NCBI RefSeq assembly: GCF_000768685.1 | Contig: NZ_AVPK01000002.1 | Location: 434,001-498,000 of the forward strand | Reading direction: 5' to 3' | Length of the DNA: 64,000 nt | From: Knoellia subterranea KCTC 19937 | GTDB lineage: Bacteria > Actinomycetota > Actinomycetes > Actinomycetales > Dermatophilaceae | Part shown: positions 43,544 through 51,942 of the stretch, one piece after another | Layout of the letters: each line of letters opens with the position of its first letter | Numbering within the stretch: the stretch's first letter is position 1 | The notes under the pieces: model-generated | The model's database searches: none | What the model was told of the DNA's origin: nothing | The model's input: the letters and a program-made list of their open reading frames with translations, nothing else | Position numbers and translations under genes: made by a program

Positions 43544-44790
43544 CGACCACCATGCCGCCCACCGACCAAGAGCAGGCACCTCCAGCACGTGCCCGGGCGA
43601 CGTCGTTGAAGGCCGGGGCCGTGGCCGTCGGAACGCTCCTGGCCAATGTCTTTGCCTACGGTCTGTTTCTCATCCTCAACCGCCAGCTCGGACCGGACGA
43701 CCTGGGCGCCGTGGCGTCGCTCCTCAATCTCGTCATCATCGCTGGCGTGGCGGCACTCTCCACCCAACTCGTCAGCGCGTGGCGCGTGGCCCATCGCCGT
43801 CCGGATGCGCATGCGAGTGCGCTGCGGACGGGCGCGATCGTGGGGCTCATCGTCACCCTGACGGTCACTGCGGTCTCCCCCGTGCTCGTCCGCGCCCTTC
43901 ACCTCGACAGTTACCTCCCCGTCCTCGTCGTGGCTGCCGCCATGTTCCCCACCTGCCTCACGGCCGGAGTGCAGGGCAGTCTTCAGGGGTCGGAGCGTTT
44001 CGTCGCCCTCGGCTCCCTGTACGCGATCGTCTCTATCGCCCGGACCGGTGGTGGCATCGCAGCCGGATGGGCGGGCTGGGGCGTCTCCGGAGTCATGGCC
44101 CTCACCTCACTCGCGGCCTGGCTGACGGCGCTGGGCGCACTGTTGTTCGTCCGGCGAGACGTGGCCCGCGCCCTCAGCGCGGACGTCCCCACGCAGGTCC
44201 GCCGGGTCCTCGCAGGCATGGCGGGCACCTCCGCCCTTCTTGTGGCCTCGACCATCGATACCCCCGTCGCGCGTCACGTTCTCTCAGGAGCCGATTCCGG
44301 CGCGTATGCCGTCCTCAGCCTTTTCGCGAAGGCCGCGTTCTGGGGGCCGGCCTTCCTGGCGACCGTGCTCTTCCCGCACATGTCCCGTGCGAAGGGGACG
44401 CGACCCCTCTTCGTGGCACTCGGCGGCACCGCCGCCATCGTTGCCGTGGGCGTCGCGTTCTCGGCCCTCCTCCAGAGTCCACTGATCCGCATCGTCGGCG
44501 GGACGGCATACACGCATCTCGGCACGCTGGTGCCGGTCTTCACCGCTCTCGGTGGGGCGTGGGCCCTGGCCCAGGTGCTCGTCTTCTGGGGTGCCGCGCG
44601 AGGACGTCACGTCGTCGGTTATCTCGTCTGGGCCGCCGTCGGTGTGGCCACGCTCGCGGTCGTCCTCTGGCGCCACGGCTCCGTCGCAGAGGTCGCGACG
44701 ACGTTCCTCGCCGCGTCCCTCGTCGTCGCCGTGGTCGGCCTCGCGGTCAGTGTGCCGCGTCGTGCCAGGAACGCCCCAGACCCACGCTGA
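43540..44790 (+). CDS. Polysaccharide/lipid-linked glycan flippase-like membrane protein
   Basis: 416 aa, about twelve predicted helices. Opening SLKAGAVAVGTLLANVFAYGLFLILNRQLGPDDLGAVASLLNLV is typical of the MATE/Wzx-like polysaccharide biosynthesis family, with paired helices up to residue 405. ATG 43540 overlaps the preceding stop (ATGA). It probably moves the lipid-linked product of the upstream enzymes across the membrane. The last 44 bases overlap the 3' end of the convergent polA gene. Confidence 0.82.
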   Translation: MTTTMPPTDQEQAPPARARATSLKAGAVAVGTLLANVFAYGLFLILNRQLGPDDLGAVASLLNLVIIAGVAALSTQLVSAWRVAHRRPDAHASALRTGAIVGLIVTLTVTAVSPVLVRALHLDSYLPVLVVAAAMFPTCLTAGVQGSLQGSERFVALGSLYAIVSIARTGGGIAAGWAGWGVSGVMALTSLAAWLTALGALLFVRRDVARALSADVPTQVRRVLAGMAGTSALLVASTIDTPVARHVLSGADSGAYAVLSLFAKAAFWGPAFLATVLFPHMSRAKGTRPLFVALGGTAAIVAVGVAFSALLQSPLIRIVGGTAYTHLGTLVPVFTALGGAWALAQVLVFWGAARGRHVVGYLVWAAVGVATLAVVLWRHGSVAEVATTFLAASLVVAVVGLAVSVPRRARNAPDPR

Positions 44791-47416
44791 CGTCGAGCGG
44801 GACGTCCATCTCGACGGCCCGACCCATCTCGGCACGAACGAGCGCCTCGACGTCGTCCCGCTCGCCCGGTGCCACCTCGAGCACGAGTTCGTCGTGGACC
44901 TGGAGCAGCATCCGCGACTTCGCCCCGGACTCGCGGAGGGCACCGTCGACGCCCTTCATGGCGAGCTTGATGATGTCGGCAGCGGACCCCTGGATCGGTG
45001 CGTTGAGCGCCATCCGCTCGGCACCCTCGCGTCGCTGCCGGTTGTCGGAGGTCAGGTCGGGCAGGTAGCGGCGCCGACCCAGCATCGTCGCGGTGTAACC
45101 CGTCGCGCGCGCCTCGGCCACGACCTCGTGGAGGTAGTCGCGCACCCCGCCGAACCGTGCAAAGTACTCGTCCATGAGCCCCTGCGCCTCGCCGGTGGAG
45201 ATCGACAGCTGCTTGGACAGGCCGAATGCCGACAGCCCGTAGGCCAGGCCGTAGCTCATCGCCTTGACCTTGCTCCGCATCTCGGCGGTGACGTCCTCCG
45301 GCTCGACCGAGAACACCCGCGCGCCCACGAAACGGTGCAGGTCCTCCCCCGTCCGGAACGCCTCGATGAGACCTTCGTCGCCGGACAGGTGAGCCATGAT
45401 CCGCATCTCGATCTGGCTGTAGTCCGCCGACATGAGCGATTCGTAGCCGTCTCCCACAACGAACACATCGCGGATGCGTCGCCCCTCCTCGGTGCGAATC
45501 GGCACGTTCTGGAGATTCGGATCCGTCGACGAGAGGCGCCCCGTCGCGGCGATCGTCTGGATGTAGGTCGTGTGGATCCGCTGGTCCTCGGCGACCGACT
45601 TGATGAGCCCCTCGACCGTGACTCGGAGTCGGGTCGCGTCCCGGTGCCGGAGCAGCGCCTCGAGGAACGGGTGCTCGGTCTTGGCGTAGAGGTCGGTCAG
45701 CGCGTCCGCGTCGGTCGTGTAGCCGGTCTTGGTGCGGCGCGTCTTGGGCAACCCGAGCGTCTCGAAGAGCACCGTCTGCAGCTGCTTGGGCGACCCGAGG
45801 TTGATCGTGTCGCCACCGATCGCGTCGTAGGCATCCTGCTGGGCCTCACGCACCTTGGCGTCGAAGTCGGCCGCCAGAGAACTCAGCGCATCGGTGTCCA
45901 CGGCGATGCCGGTCCGCTCCATCGAGCCGAGGATGTCGACGAGAGGCAGCTCGATGTCACGCAGCAGCTCGGCGCCGCCCGTCGCGTCGAGCTGCTCACC
46001 GAGCGGGCCGGCGAGGTCAAGCACTGCACGGGCGCGCACCATGGCGTCCTGACCGACCACCTCGTCATCGGTCCCGAAGTCGAGAACGCCCTGCCCACCC
46101 GCGTGCTCCTCGGCCTTGAGCTCACGCCCGAGGTGGCGCACGACGAGGTCGGCGAGGTCGAAGCTGCGCTGATCCGGCTTGACGAGATAGGCCGCGAGGG
46201 CGGTGTCCATCGTCACTCCACGCAACGGCATACCCCGCGCTTCGAGGGCGTGCATCGGTCCCTTCGCGTCGTGCAGCACCTTGGGCCGATCCGGGTCGGC
46301 GAGCCATCCCGCGAGCGCCTGTTCGCCGGGCTCGTCAAGGTCCACGACATCGATGTATGCCGCGTGGTCGCCGGCCGTGGCCAGCGCCAACGCCGTGACG
46401 TCACCGGTCCCGCGACCCCACGCGCCCACGACGTGGACTCCGGTCGGCTCGGTCGTCGCGTGCTCGTCGAGCCAGGCCCGGACCTCGCCCGACGTGAGGA
46501 CCTCGGCGTCGAGGTCGAAGCCGCCCTCGGCCTCGTCGGGTGCGGCGTCGAAGGTCTCGAAGAGACGATCGCGCAGCACGCGGAACTCGAGACCGTCGAA
46601 GACCTTGTGGACCTCCTCGCGGTCCCACGTCGCCCGCTCGAGGTCGGCGATCGTCACGGGGAGCGAGAGGTCGCGCACGAGTTGATTCAGCCGGCGGTTG
46701 CGCAGCACTCCATTGAGGTGCTCCCGCAGGGACTCCCCCGCCTTGCCCTTGATCTCGTCGGCGTGGGCGACGACGCCCTGAAGGTCGCCGTAGAGACCGA
46801 GCCACTTGGCAGCCGTCTTGGGACCGACACCGGGCACACCCGGAAGATTGTCACTCGTCTCGCCGACGAGTGCTGCGAGGTCGCTGTAGCGCTCGGGGGG
46901 CACGAGGTACTTCTCCTCGACCGCCTGGGGGTCCATCCGCCACACGTCGGAGACGCCACGAACGGGATAGATCAACGACACCTTGTCGGTGACGAGTTGG
47001 AACGCGTCCCGATCCCCCGTGCAGATGACGACCTCCATGCCCTCGGCCTCGGCCATGGTCGTGAGCGTCGCGATGACGTCGTCGGCCTCGAAACCGTCGA
47101 GCTGGACGTGCTTGATGCGGAGCGCGTCGAGCACCTCCCTCACGAGCGCCACCTGCCCCTGGAACTCACTCGGGGTGGAGGAACGAGTCGCCTTGTATTC
47201 GGCGTACTCCTCCGAGCGGAAGGTCTGTCGGGAGACGTCGAAGGCCACGGCGACGTGCGTCGGGTTCTCGTCACGCAGGACGTTGATGAGCATCGAGGTG
47301 AAGCCGTAGACCCCGTTGGTGTGCTGTCCCGTGCTCGTCGAGAAGTTCTCGACCGGCAACGCGAAGAACGCGCGGTAGGCAAGGGAATGACCGTCGAGGA
47401 GAAGGAGGCGACTCAC
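44747..47416 (-). CDS. polA: DNA polymerase I
   Basis: 889 aa from GTG 47416 (VSRLLLLDGHSLAYRAFFALP), which lies 7 bases after TAGGCT. The 5'-3' exonuclease domain covers residues 1-300 (FDGF-type GFEADDVIATL, CTGDRDAFQLV, GVPGVGPKTAAKWL). The middle 3'-5' exonuclease domain has lost the DxE proofreading motif, as in other actinobacterial PolI. Polymerase motifs: A MSADYSQIEMRIMAHLSGD, B RSKVKAMSYGLAYGLSAFGLS, C QVHDELVLEV. It fills repair gaps and removes RNA primers, and completes excision repair started by UvrAB encoded in this window. Confidence 0.97.
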   Translation of the reverse strand: MSRLLLLDGHSLAYRAFFALPVENFSTSTGQHTNGVYGFTSMLINVLRDENPTHVAVAFDVSRQTFRSEEYAEYKATRSSTPSEFQGQVALVREVLDALRIKHVQLDGFEADDVIATLTTMAEAEGMEVVICTGDRDAFQLVTDKVSLIYPVRGVSDVWRMDPQAVEEKYLVPPERYSDLAALVGETSDNLPGVPGVGPKTAAKWLGLYGDLQGVVAHADEIKGKAGESLREHLNGVLRNRRLNQLVRDLSLPVTIADLERATWDREEVHKVFDGLEFRVLRDRLFETFDAAPDEAEGGFDLDAEVLTSGEVRAWLDEHATTEPTGVHVVGAWGRGTGDVTALALATAGDHAAYIDVVDLDEPGEQALAGWLADPDRPKVLHDAKGPMHALEARGMPLRGVTMDTALAAYLVKPDQRSFDLADLVVRHLGRELKAEEHAGGQGVLDFGTDDEVVGQDAMVRARAVLDLAGPLGEQLDATGGAELLRDIELPLVDILGSMERTGIAVDTDALSSLAADFDAKVREAQQDAYDAIGGDTINLGSPKQLQTVLFETLGLPKTRRTKTGYTTDADALTDLYAKTEHPFLEALLRHRDATRLRVTVEGLIKSVAEDQRIHTTYIQTIAATGRLSSTDPNLQNVPIRTEEGRRIRDVFVVGDGYESLMSADYSQIEMRIMAHLSGDEGLIEAFRTGEDLHRFVGARVFSVEPEDVTAEMRSKVKAMSYGLAYGLSAFGLSKQLSISTGEAQGLMDEYFARFGGVRDYLHEVVAEARATGYTATMLGRRRYLPDLTSDNRQRREGAERMALNAPIQGSAADIIKLAMKGVDGALRESGAKSRMLLQVHDELVLEVAPGERDDVEALVRAEMGRAVEMDVPLDVSVGLGRSWHDAAH

Positions 47417-47429
47417 ACATGGCAGCCTA
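47417..47429 (-). promoter_or_regulatory. Leaderless -10 element of polA
   Basis: TAGGCT (47429-47424, minus strand) then 7 bases to GTG 47416. Confidence 0.55.
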
Positions 47430-47464
47430 TGGCCAGCCCCCGACAAGACAGAAGGCGACCACCG

Positions 47465-47911
47465 ATGAGCCAGTCCCCGATCGACCCCACCACCGACCTG
47501 CTGCCGATGGTCAAGCAGTTGAACGAGCTCAACCCGAACTCACTCCTGCACCGCATGCACATCGAGGTGACCGAGGCGACCCGTGACCGCATCGTCGCGA
47601 CGATGCCGGTCGAGGGCAACACCCAGCCCTACGGCCTGCTCCACGGCGGCGCATCGGTCGTGCTCGCGGAGACGCTGGGGTCCATCGGAGCGGCCATCCA
47701 CGCCGGTCCCGACCGCATCGTCGTCGGCACCGACATCAACGCGACCCACCACCGCGCCGCCAGGTCGGGACTCGTCACCGGCGTGGCCACCCCGATCTCG
47801 ACCGGCAACACCCTCAGCGCGTGGGAGATCGTCGTCAGCGCCGAGGACGGCAAGCGGGTGTGCACCTCACGCATCACCTGCCTCGTGCGCGAGGCGCCTC
47901 CCGGCAGCTGA
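47465..47911 (+). CDS. Hotdog-fold thioesterase (PaaI-like)
   Basis: 148 aa. Core motif QPYGLLHGGASVVLAETLGSIGAA (near residue 60) holds the catalytic HGG and Glu of the PaaI/YbdB group; TDINATHHRAARSGLVTGVATPI follows. It hydrolyses acyl-CoA thioesters; substrate unknown. ATG 47465 has GAAGG upstream and is divergent from polA. The same neighbour is found beside polA in other actinobacteria. Confidence 0.9.
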   Translation: MSQSPIDPTTDLLPMVKQLNELNPNSLLHRMHIEVTEATRDRIVATMPVEGNTQPYGLLHGGASVVLAETLGSIGAAIHAGPDRIVVGTDINATHHRAARSGLVTGVATPISTGNTLSAWEIVVSAEDGKRVCTSRITCLVREAPPGS

Positions 47912-47962
47912 ACCGTCGGGCGGTGCCAAGTGCCGACCCGATGGGTCAGGTGACGGGTCGTG

Positions 47963-48529
47963 TCAGCTTGCGCGCGTCCCGATCGACCGCAGCGACCGAC
48001 GTCGACGGATGAGTTGGTCGACCGCCGTGTTGATCGCGCTGCCCTGAGGCGCGAGCCGACGACGCAGCTGGGTGGTGCTGACGACGCGTCGCACCACCAC
48101 GGACGAGAATCCGAGCCGCGCGAAGAAGCGGTGGGCCTCGCGACTCTGCGTCGGGACGTTGCTCACGATGACGTCCGAGCCCGAACGTTCGGCGTGGCCG
48201 ACCACGGCACACAACAGCGACCGTGCGACACCATGCCGGCGTGCGGTCGGGTCGACATAGAGCTGCTCGACCGCCACCTCGGGTTCGGGGTTGAGACCGA
48301 ACGGATTCTCCGAGGTCAGGACGTAGCCGACCGGCCGTCCGTCGATCCGCGCGAGGTGCGCGTTGACGTCGGCGCGCTGGATCGCGGACTCGAAACGACC
48401 GTCGTTCGCGAATCGAGTTGCGACCTCGAGGGGTACGCCCGCATCAACCTTGGCTGCAACCCAGAGTCCGACCAGGTCCCCGAGATCCTCCTTGGGTACC
48501 GCAGACACCTCGACCATGTTGCGTGCCAA
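47963..48529 (-). CDS. GNAT-family N-acetyltransferase
   Basis: 188 aa. Acetyl-CoA site VAVEQLYVDPTARRHGVARSLLCAVVGHAE (the RxxGxG/A-type loop near residue 95), then EAHRFFARLGFSSVVVRRV. The last 30 residues are Arg-rich. Substrate not predictable. TTG 48529 is preferred because GAGGAG stands 5 bases upstream; ATG 48517 is in frame. Confidence 0.82.
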   Translation of the reverse strand: MARNMVEVSAVPKEDLGDLVGLWVAAKVDAGVPLEVATRFANDGRFESAIQRADVNAHLARIDGRPVGYVLTSENPFGLNPEPEVAVEQLYVDPTARRHGVARSLLCAVVGHAERSGSDVIVSNVPTQSREAHRFFARLGFSSVVVRRVVSTTQLRRRLAPQGSAINTAVDQLIRRRRSLRSIGTRAS

Positions 48530-48634
48530 AGCAACTCCTCGACCTCACAGCCCCCTGCTCGGTTGACGTACCGACCTTACGGGTCCGCGGACGGTCTCGG
48601 TGGACAATCGCAAAGGTCGTTTTGCAAGCCGCCG

Positions 48635-48647
48635 TAGAGTCGCCGTC
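48635..48647 (+). promoter_or_regulatory. Leaderless -10 element of the DUF554 gene
   Basis: TAGAGT (48635-48640) then 7 bases to GTG 48648. Confidence 0.5.
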
Positions 48648-49460
48648 GTGGATGCCTCGTTCCCCGGTCTCGGCACCGTCATCAACGTCGCGACGGTCAC
48701 CGTCGGAGCCCTCCTGGGAATGGCGGTCGGGCACCGCTTCCCCGACCGGACCCGGTCGGTCGTCACCGATTGCCTCGGACTGACGACACTGCTCATGGCC
48801 GGACTTTCCGCAGTGAGCGTGACGGACCGAGCGCTCTCCGACGCGACCGGAGACGGCGCTCCGGTCCTCATCGTCCTCGGGTCCCTGCTCATCGGCTCCA
48901 TCGCCGGATCTCTGCTGCGGATCGGCGACCGGCTCGAGTCCCTCGCCGGCACGATCGAGGCCTGGTTCTCGCGCCGCTCCCCCGCTCTGGCCGACTCCGA
49001 CGACAGCGACGCCCCCGTGGTCGACGGGGCGCCGCGCGGCACGACCGCGCGCGAGAAGTTCATCGAGGGGTGGCTCGGCGCCTCGTTGCTCTTCTGCGTC
49101 GGGCCGTTGACGATCCTCGGATCGCTCTCCGACGGCCTCGGCCGCGGCATCGACCAACTCCTGCTCAAGTCGGTGCTCGATGGCTTCGCCGCTCTCGCCT
49201 TCGCGTCGACGTTCGGCGTCGGGGTCCTGCTCTCCGCGGCGTCCGTCGCGGTGGTCCAGGGCACCCTCACCGTGGTGGGCGTGCTGCTCGGTTCGATCCT
49301 CCCCGAGCCCCACATCCTCGCCCTCACCGCCACCGGTGGTCTCATGCTCGCAGGCATCGGCCTCCGGCTCCTCCGGATCAAGGATGTGCCGGTCGCCGAC
49401 ATGCTGCCGGCCCTGCTCGTGGCACCGCTGCTCACGCAGCTCGTGATCGCTCTCAGGTGA
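48648..49460 (+). CDS. DUF554 family membrane protein
   Basis: 270 aa, about seven predicted helices. The family is clear from FPGLGTVINVATVTVGALLGMAVGHRFP at the start, EKFIEGWLGASLLFCVGPLTILGSLSDGL near residue 125, LLKSVLDGFAALAFASTFGVGVLLSAASVAVVQG and the final GIGLRLLRIKDVPVADMLPALLVAPLL. It is a putative transporter with no known substrate. GTG 48648 fits the leaderless rule; the frame is open to 48600. Confidence 0.88.
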   Translation: MDASFPGLGTVINVATVTVGALLGMAVGHRFPDRTRSVVTDCLGLTTLLMAGLSAVSVTDRALSDATGDGAPVLIVLGSLLIGSIAGSLLRIGDRLESLAGTIEAWFSRRSPALADSDDSDAPVVDGAPRGTTAREKFIEGWLGASLLFCVGPLTILGSLSDGLGRGIDQLLLKSVLDGFAALAFASTFGVGVLLSAASVAVVQGTLTVVGVLLGSILPEPHILALTATGGLMLAGIGLRLLRIKDVPVADMLPALLVAPLLTQLVIALR

Positions 49461-49483
49461 GGGCCACGAAGGTGAACCGATCC

Positions 49484-49507
49484 GGTATGCCGGCCGACCG
49501 GCATACC
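49484..49507. repeat. Palindromic pair of the CGGCATAC octamer
   Basis: GGTATGCCGG, four bases, CCGGCATACC: a perfect 10-bp dyad 24 bases after the DUF554 stop. It resembles the pair at 23812-23834 and would form a stable hairpin. Confidence 0.7.
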
Positions 49508-49519
49508 CCACGCCTGACT

Positions 49520-49603
49520 CTTTATCGGGTCACCCGATAAAGGGTCGCTCCGCCGCAGTTCGCACCTCGGGCCGAGCGGACGTTTGTCGGGTCACCCGAC
49601 AAA
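49520..49603. repeat. Two related palindromes with core GGGTCACCC
   Basis: CTTTATCGGGT-C-ACCCGATAAAG (49520-49542) and TTTGTCGGGT-C-ACCCGACAAA (49583-49603) are perfect palindromes differing at one symmetric base pair; centres are 62 bases apart, about six helical turns. They lie between the 3' ends of the convergent DUF554 and ANTAR genes. No T tract follows. Confidence 0.75.
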
Positions 49604-49615
49604 GGGCAGCGCGGG

Positions 49616-50239
<624 letters not shown>

Positions 50240-50251
50240 GAGCCCAGCCTA
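50240..50251 (-). promoter_or_regulatory. Leaderless -10 element of the ANTAR regulator gene
   Basis: TAGGCT (50251-50246, minus strand) then 6 bases to GTG 50239. Confidence 0.55.
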
Positions 50252-50290
50252 GGCGACGTCGCCGCGTGGGCGCGCACGACTGGCGGTGAG

Positions 50291-50373
50291 TGCCGAGGGC
50301 GGGACTTGAACCCGCACGCCCTTGCGGGCAAAGCATTTTGAGTGCTCCGTGTCTGCCATTCCACCACCCCGGC
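50291..50373 (-). tRNA. tRNA-Leu (anticodon CAA)
   Basis: 83 bases on the minus strand. Acceptor stem GCCGGGG/CCTCGGC (one G-T pair), D-stem GTG/CAC, anticodon stem GAGCA/TGCTT with loop CTCAAAA giving anticodon CAA (reads UUG), long variable arm GCCC-GCAA-GGGC typical of leucine tRNA, and T arm GCGGG-TTCAAGT-CCCGC. Discriminator base A; CCA is not encoded. Confidence 0.95.
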
Positions 50374-50436
50374 GGGTGTGCGGCGCCAAGTCTAACGGCG
50401 ACCTCGGTGTGGTCCGGTCACACCCGCCCGCTGCGG

Positions 50437-51900
50437 TCAGGTGGTGGTCTCGCCGGCGACGTCGCTGTATGCCGGTGCCACCCTGTTCTTCGCGTCACCG
50501 ATGCGGTGGACCCGGAGCGCGTTGGTCGAGCCAGGGATGCCGGGCGGGGAACCCGCGACGATGACGACGAGGTCACCCTCCTCCGCCTTGCCGCAGGCCA
50601 GCAACTCCTCGTCGACCTGGAGCGCGAACTGGTCGGTGTGCCGGGCCGGCGCGGTGATGAACGTTTCGACACCCCAGGTCAGCGCAAGCTGGGAGCGGGT
50701 CCACTGGTGCGGCGTGAAGGCCAGCATCGGGATGCGGGGACGCACTCGGGCCAACCGTCGGGACGAGTCGCCGCTGACGGTGAACGTGATGAGGTACTTG
50801 CAGCCGATGAGGTTGCCGATCTCAGCCGCGGCGGCAGTGACCGCACCACCCTTGGTGCGCGGCTTGGTGTCGAGAGGCCGGATCCGCCCGAGGCCGTGTT
50901 CCTCCGTGTTCTCGATGATCCGGGCCATGGTGCTCACGGCCTCGATGGGGTGCGCACCCACACTCGTCTCGCCCGAGAGCATGAGAGCGTCGGCACCGTC
51001 GAGCACGGCGTTGGCCGCGTCCGAGGCCTCGGCGCGCGTGGGGCGACTGTTGGTGATCATCGACTCGAGCACCTGGGTCGCCACGATGACCGGCTTCGCG
51101 TTGCGGCGACCGAGCTCACAGGCCCGCTTCTGCACGAGTGGCACCGTCTCGAGCGGCATCTCGACGCCCAGGTCACCGCGGGCGACCATGAGCCCGTCGA
51201 AGACCCGGACGATCTCGTCGAGGTTGTCGACGGCCTGGGGCTTCTCGATCTTGGCGATGACGGGGACCCGGATGCCCTTCTCGTCCATGATCCGGTGCAC
51301 CGGCTCGATGTCGGCAGCGCTGCGGACGAACGAGAGCGCGATCATGTCGACCCGGGTGTCGAGGGCCCAACGCAGGTCCTCCTCGTCCTTCTCGGACAGC
51401 GCCGGAACGCTCATCGCTGCCCCGGGGACGTTGATGCCCTTGTTGTTGCTCAGGACTCCACCCTCGACGACCTCGCAGACGATGTCCGTCCCATCGGAGG
51501 AGACGACCGTCAGATTGAGCTTCCCGTCATCAATGAGGATGGTGTCGCCCGCGGACACATCGCCGGGCAGGCCCGCATAAGTGGTGCCGACCTCGTCGAT
51601 GGTCCCTTCGACCTCACGGTTGGTGATGGTGAACCTCGCGCCGGGCTCGAGCATGACGGACCCGTCCTTGAACCGCCCGGTGCGGATCTTGGGGCCCTGG
51701 AGGTCGGCGAGGATGCCCACCGCGTGACCGAGCTCATCGCTGGCGCGACGCACGTCCATATAGACCTTGGCGTGGTCGGCGAGGTCGCCGTGGGAGAGGT
51801 TGAACCGGGCCACGTCCATCCCCGAGCGGACGAGCTCGCGGAGTTGCTCGGGGCTGGACGTGGCAGGTCCCAGGGTGCAAACGATCTTGGCGCGGCGCAT
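50437..51900 (-). CDS. pyk: Pyruvate kinase
   Basis: 487 aa, normal length. Opening MRRAKIVCTLGPATSS; substrate residues in ARFNLSHG; metal/ATP site in VIAKIEKPQAVDNLDEIV (catalytic Lys); MVARGDLGVEMP; and the ANAVLDGADALMLSGETSVGAHPIEAV loop. Catalyses phosphoenolpyruvate + ADP to pyruvate + ATP, the last step of glycolysis. ATG 51900 lies 6 bases after TAGGCT, leaderless. A LacI-type operator-like sequence overlaps the promoter. Confidence 0.97.
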   Translation of the reverse strand: MRRAKIVCTLGPATSSPEQLRELVRSGMDVARFNLSHGDLADHAKVYMDVRRASDELGHAVGILADLQGPKIRTGRFKDGSVMLEPGARFTITNREVEGTIDEVGTTYAGLPGDVSAGDTILIDDGKLNLTVVSSDGTDIVCEVVEGGVLSNNKGINVPGAAMSVPALSEKDEEDLRWALDTRVDMIALSFVRSAADIEPVHRIMDEKGIRVPVIAKIEKPQAVDNLDEIVRVFDGLMVARGDLGVEMPLETVPLVQKRACELGRRNAKPVIVATQVLESMITNSRPTRAEASDAANAVLDGADALMLSGETSVGAHPIEAVSTMARIIENTEEHGLGRIRPLDTKPRTKGGAVTAAAAEIGNLIGCKYLITFTVSGDSSRRLARVRPRIPMLAFTPHQWTRSQLALTWGVETFITAPARHTDQFALQVDEELLACGKAEEGDLVVIVAGSPPGIPGSTNALRVHRIGDAKNRVAPAYSDVAGETTT

Positions 51901-51930
51901 GCGCTCAGCCTAGTGGCGAAAGCGTTTGCA
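51901..51930 (-). promoter_or_regulatory. pyk promoter with operator-like AAACGCTTT element
   Basis: TAGGCT (51912-51907, minus strand) then 6 bases to ATG 51900. Upstream of it TGCAAACGCTTTCGC (51930-51916) resembles LacI/CcpA-type half-palindromes (AAACG/CTTT) and would lie between -35 and -10, a repressing position. The binding protein is not known. Confidence 0.4.
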
Positions 51931-51942
51931 CCGTGACGCGGC

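Noticed and set aside
25350-44790. Glycan locus as a recent mobile island
   Set aside because: No integrase, transposase, tRNA-end duplication or flanking direct repeat was found, and composition looks like the rest of the window.
44552-47911. 1119-codon plus-strand frame covering polA
   Set aside because: Only its last 148 codons are real (the thioesterase from 47465); the rest is the antisense shadow of polA.
49520-49603. GGGTCACCC palindromes as simple intrinsic terminators
   Set aside because: Perfect palindromes with one-base centres and no T tract are poor terminators; reported instead as unexplained repeats.
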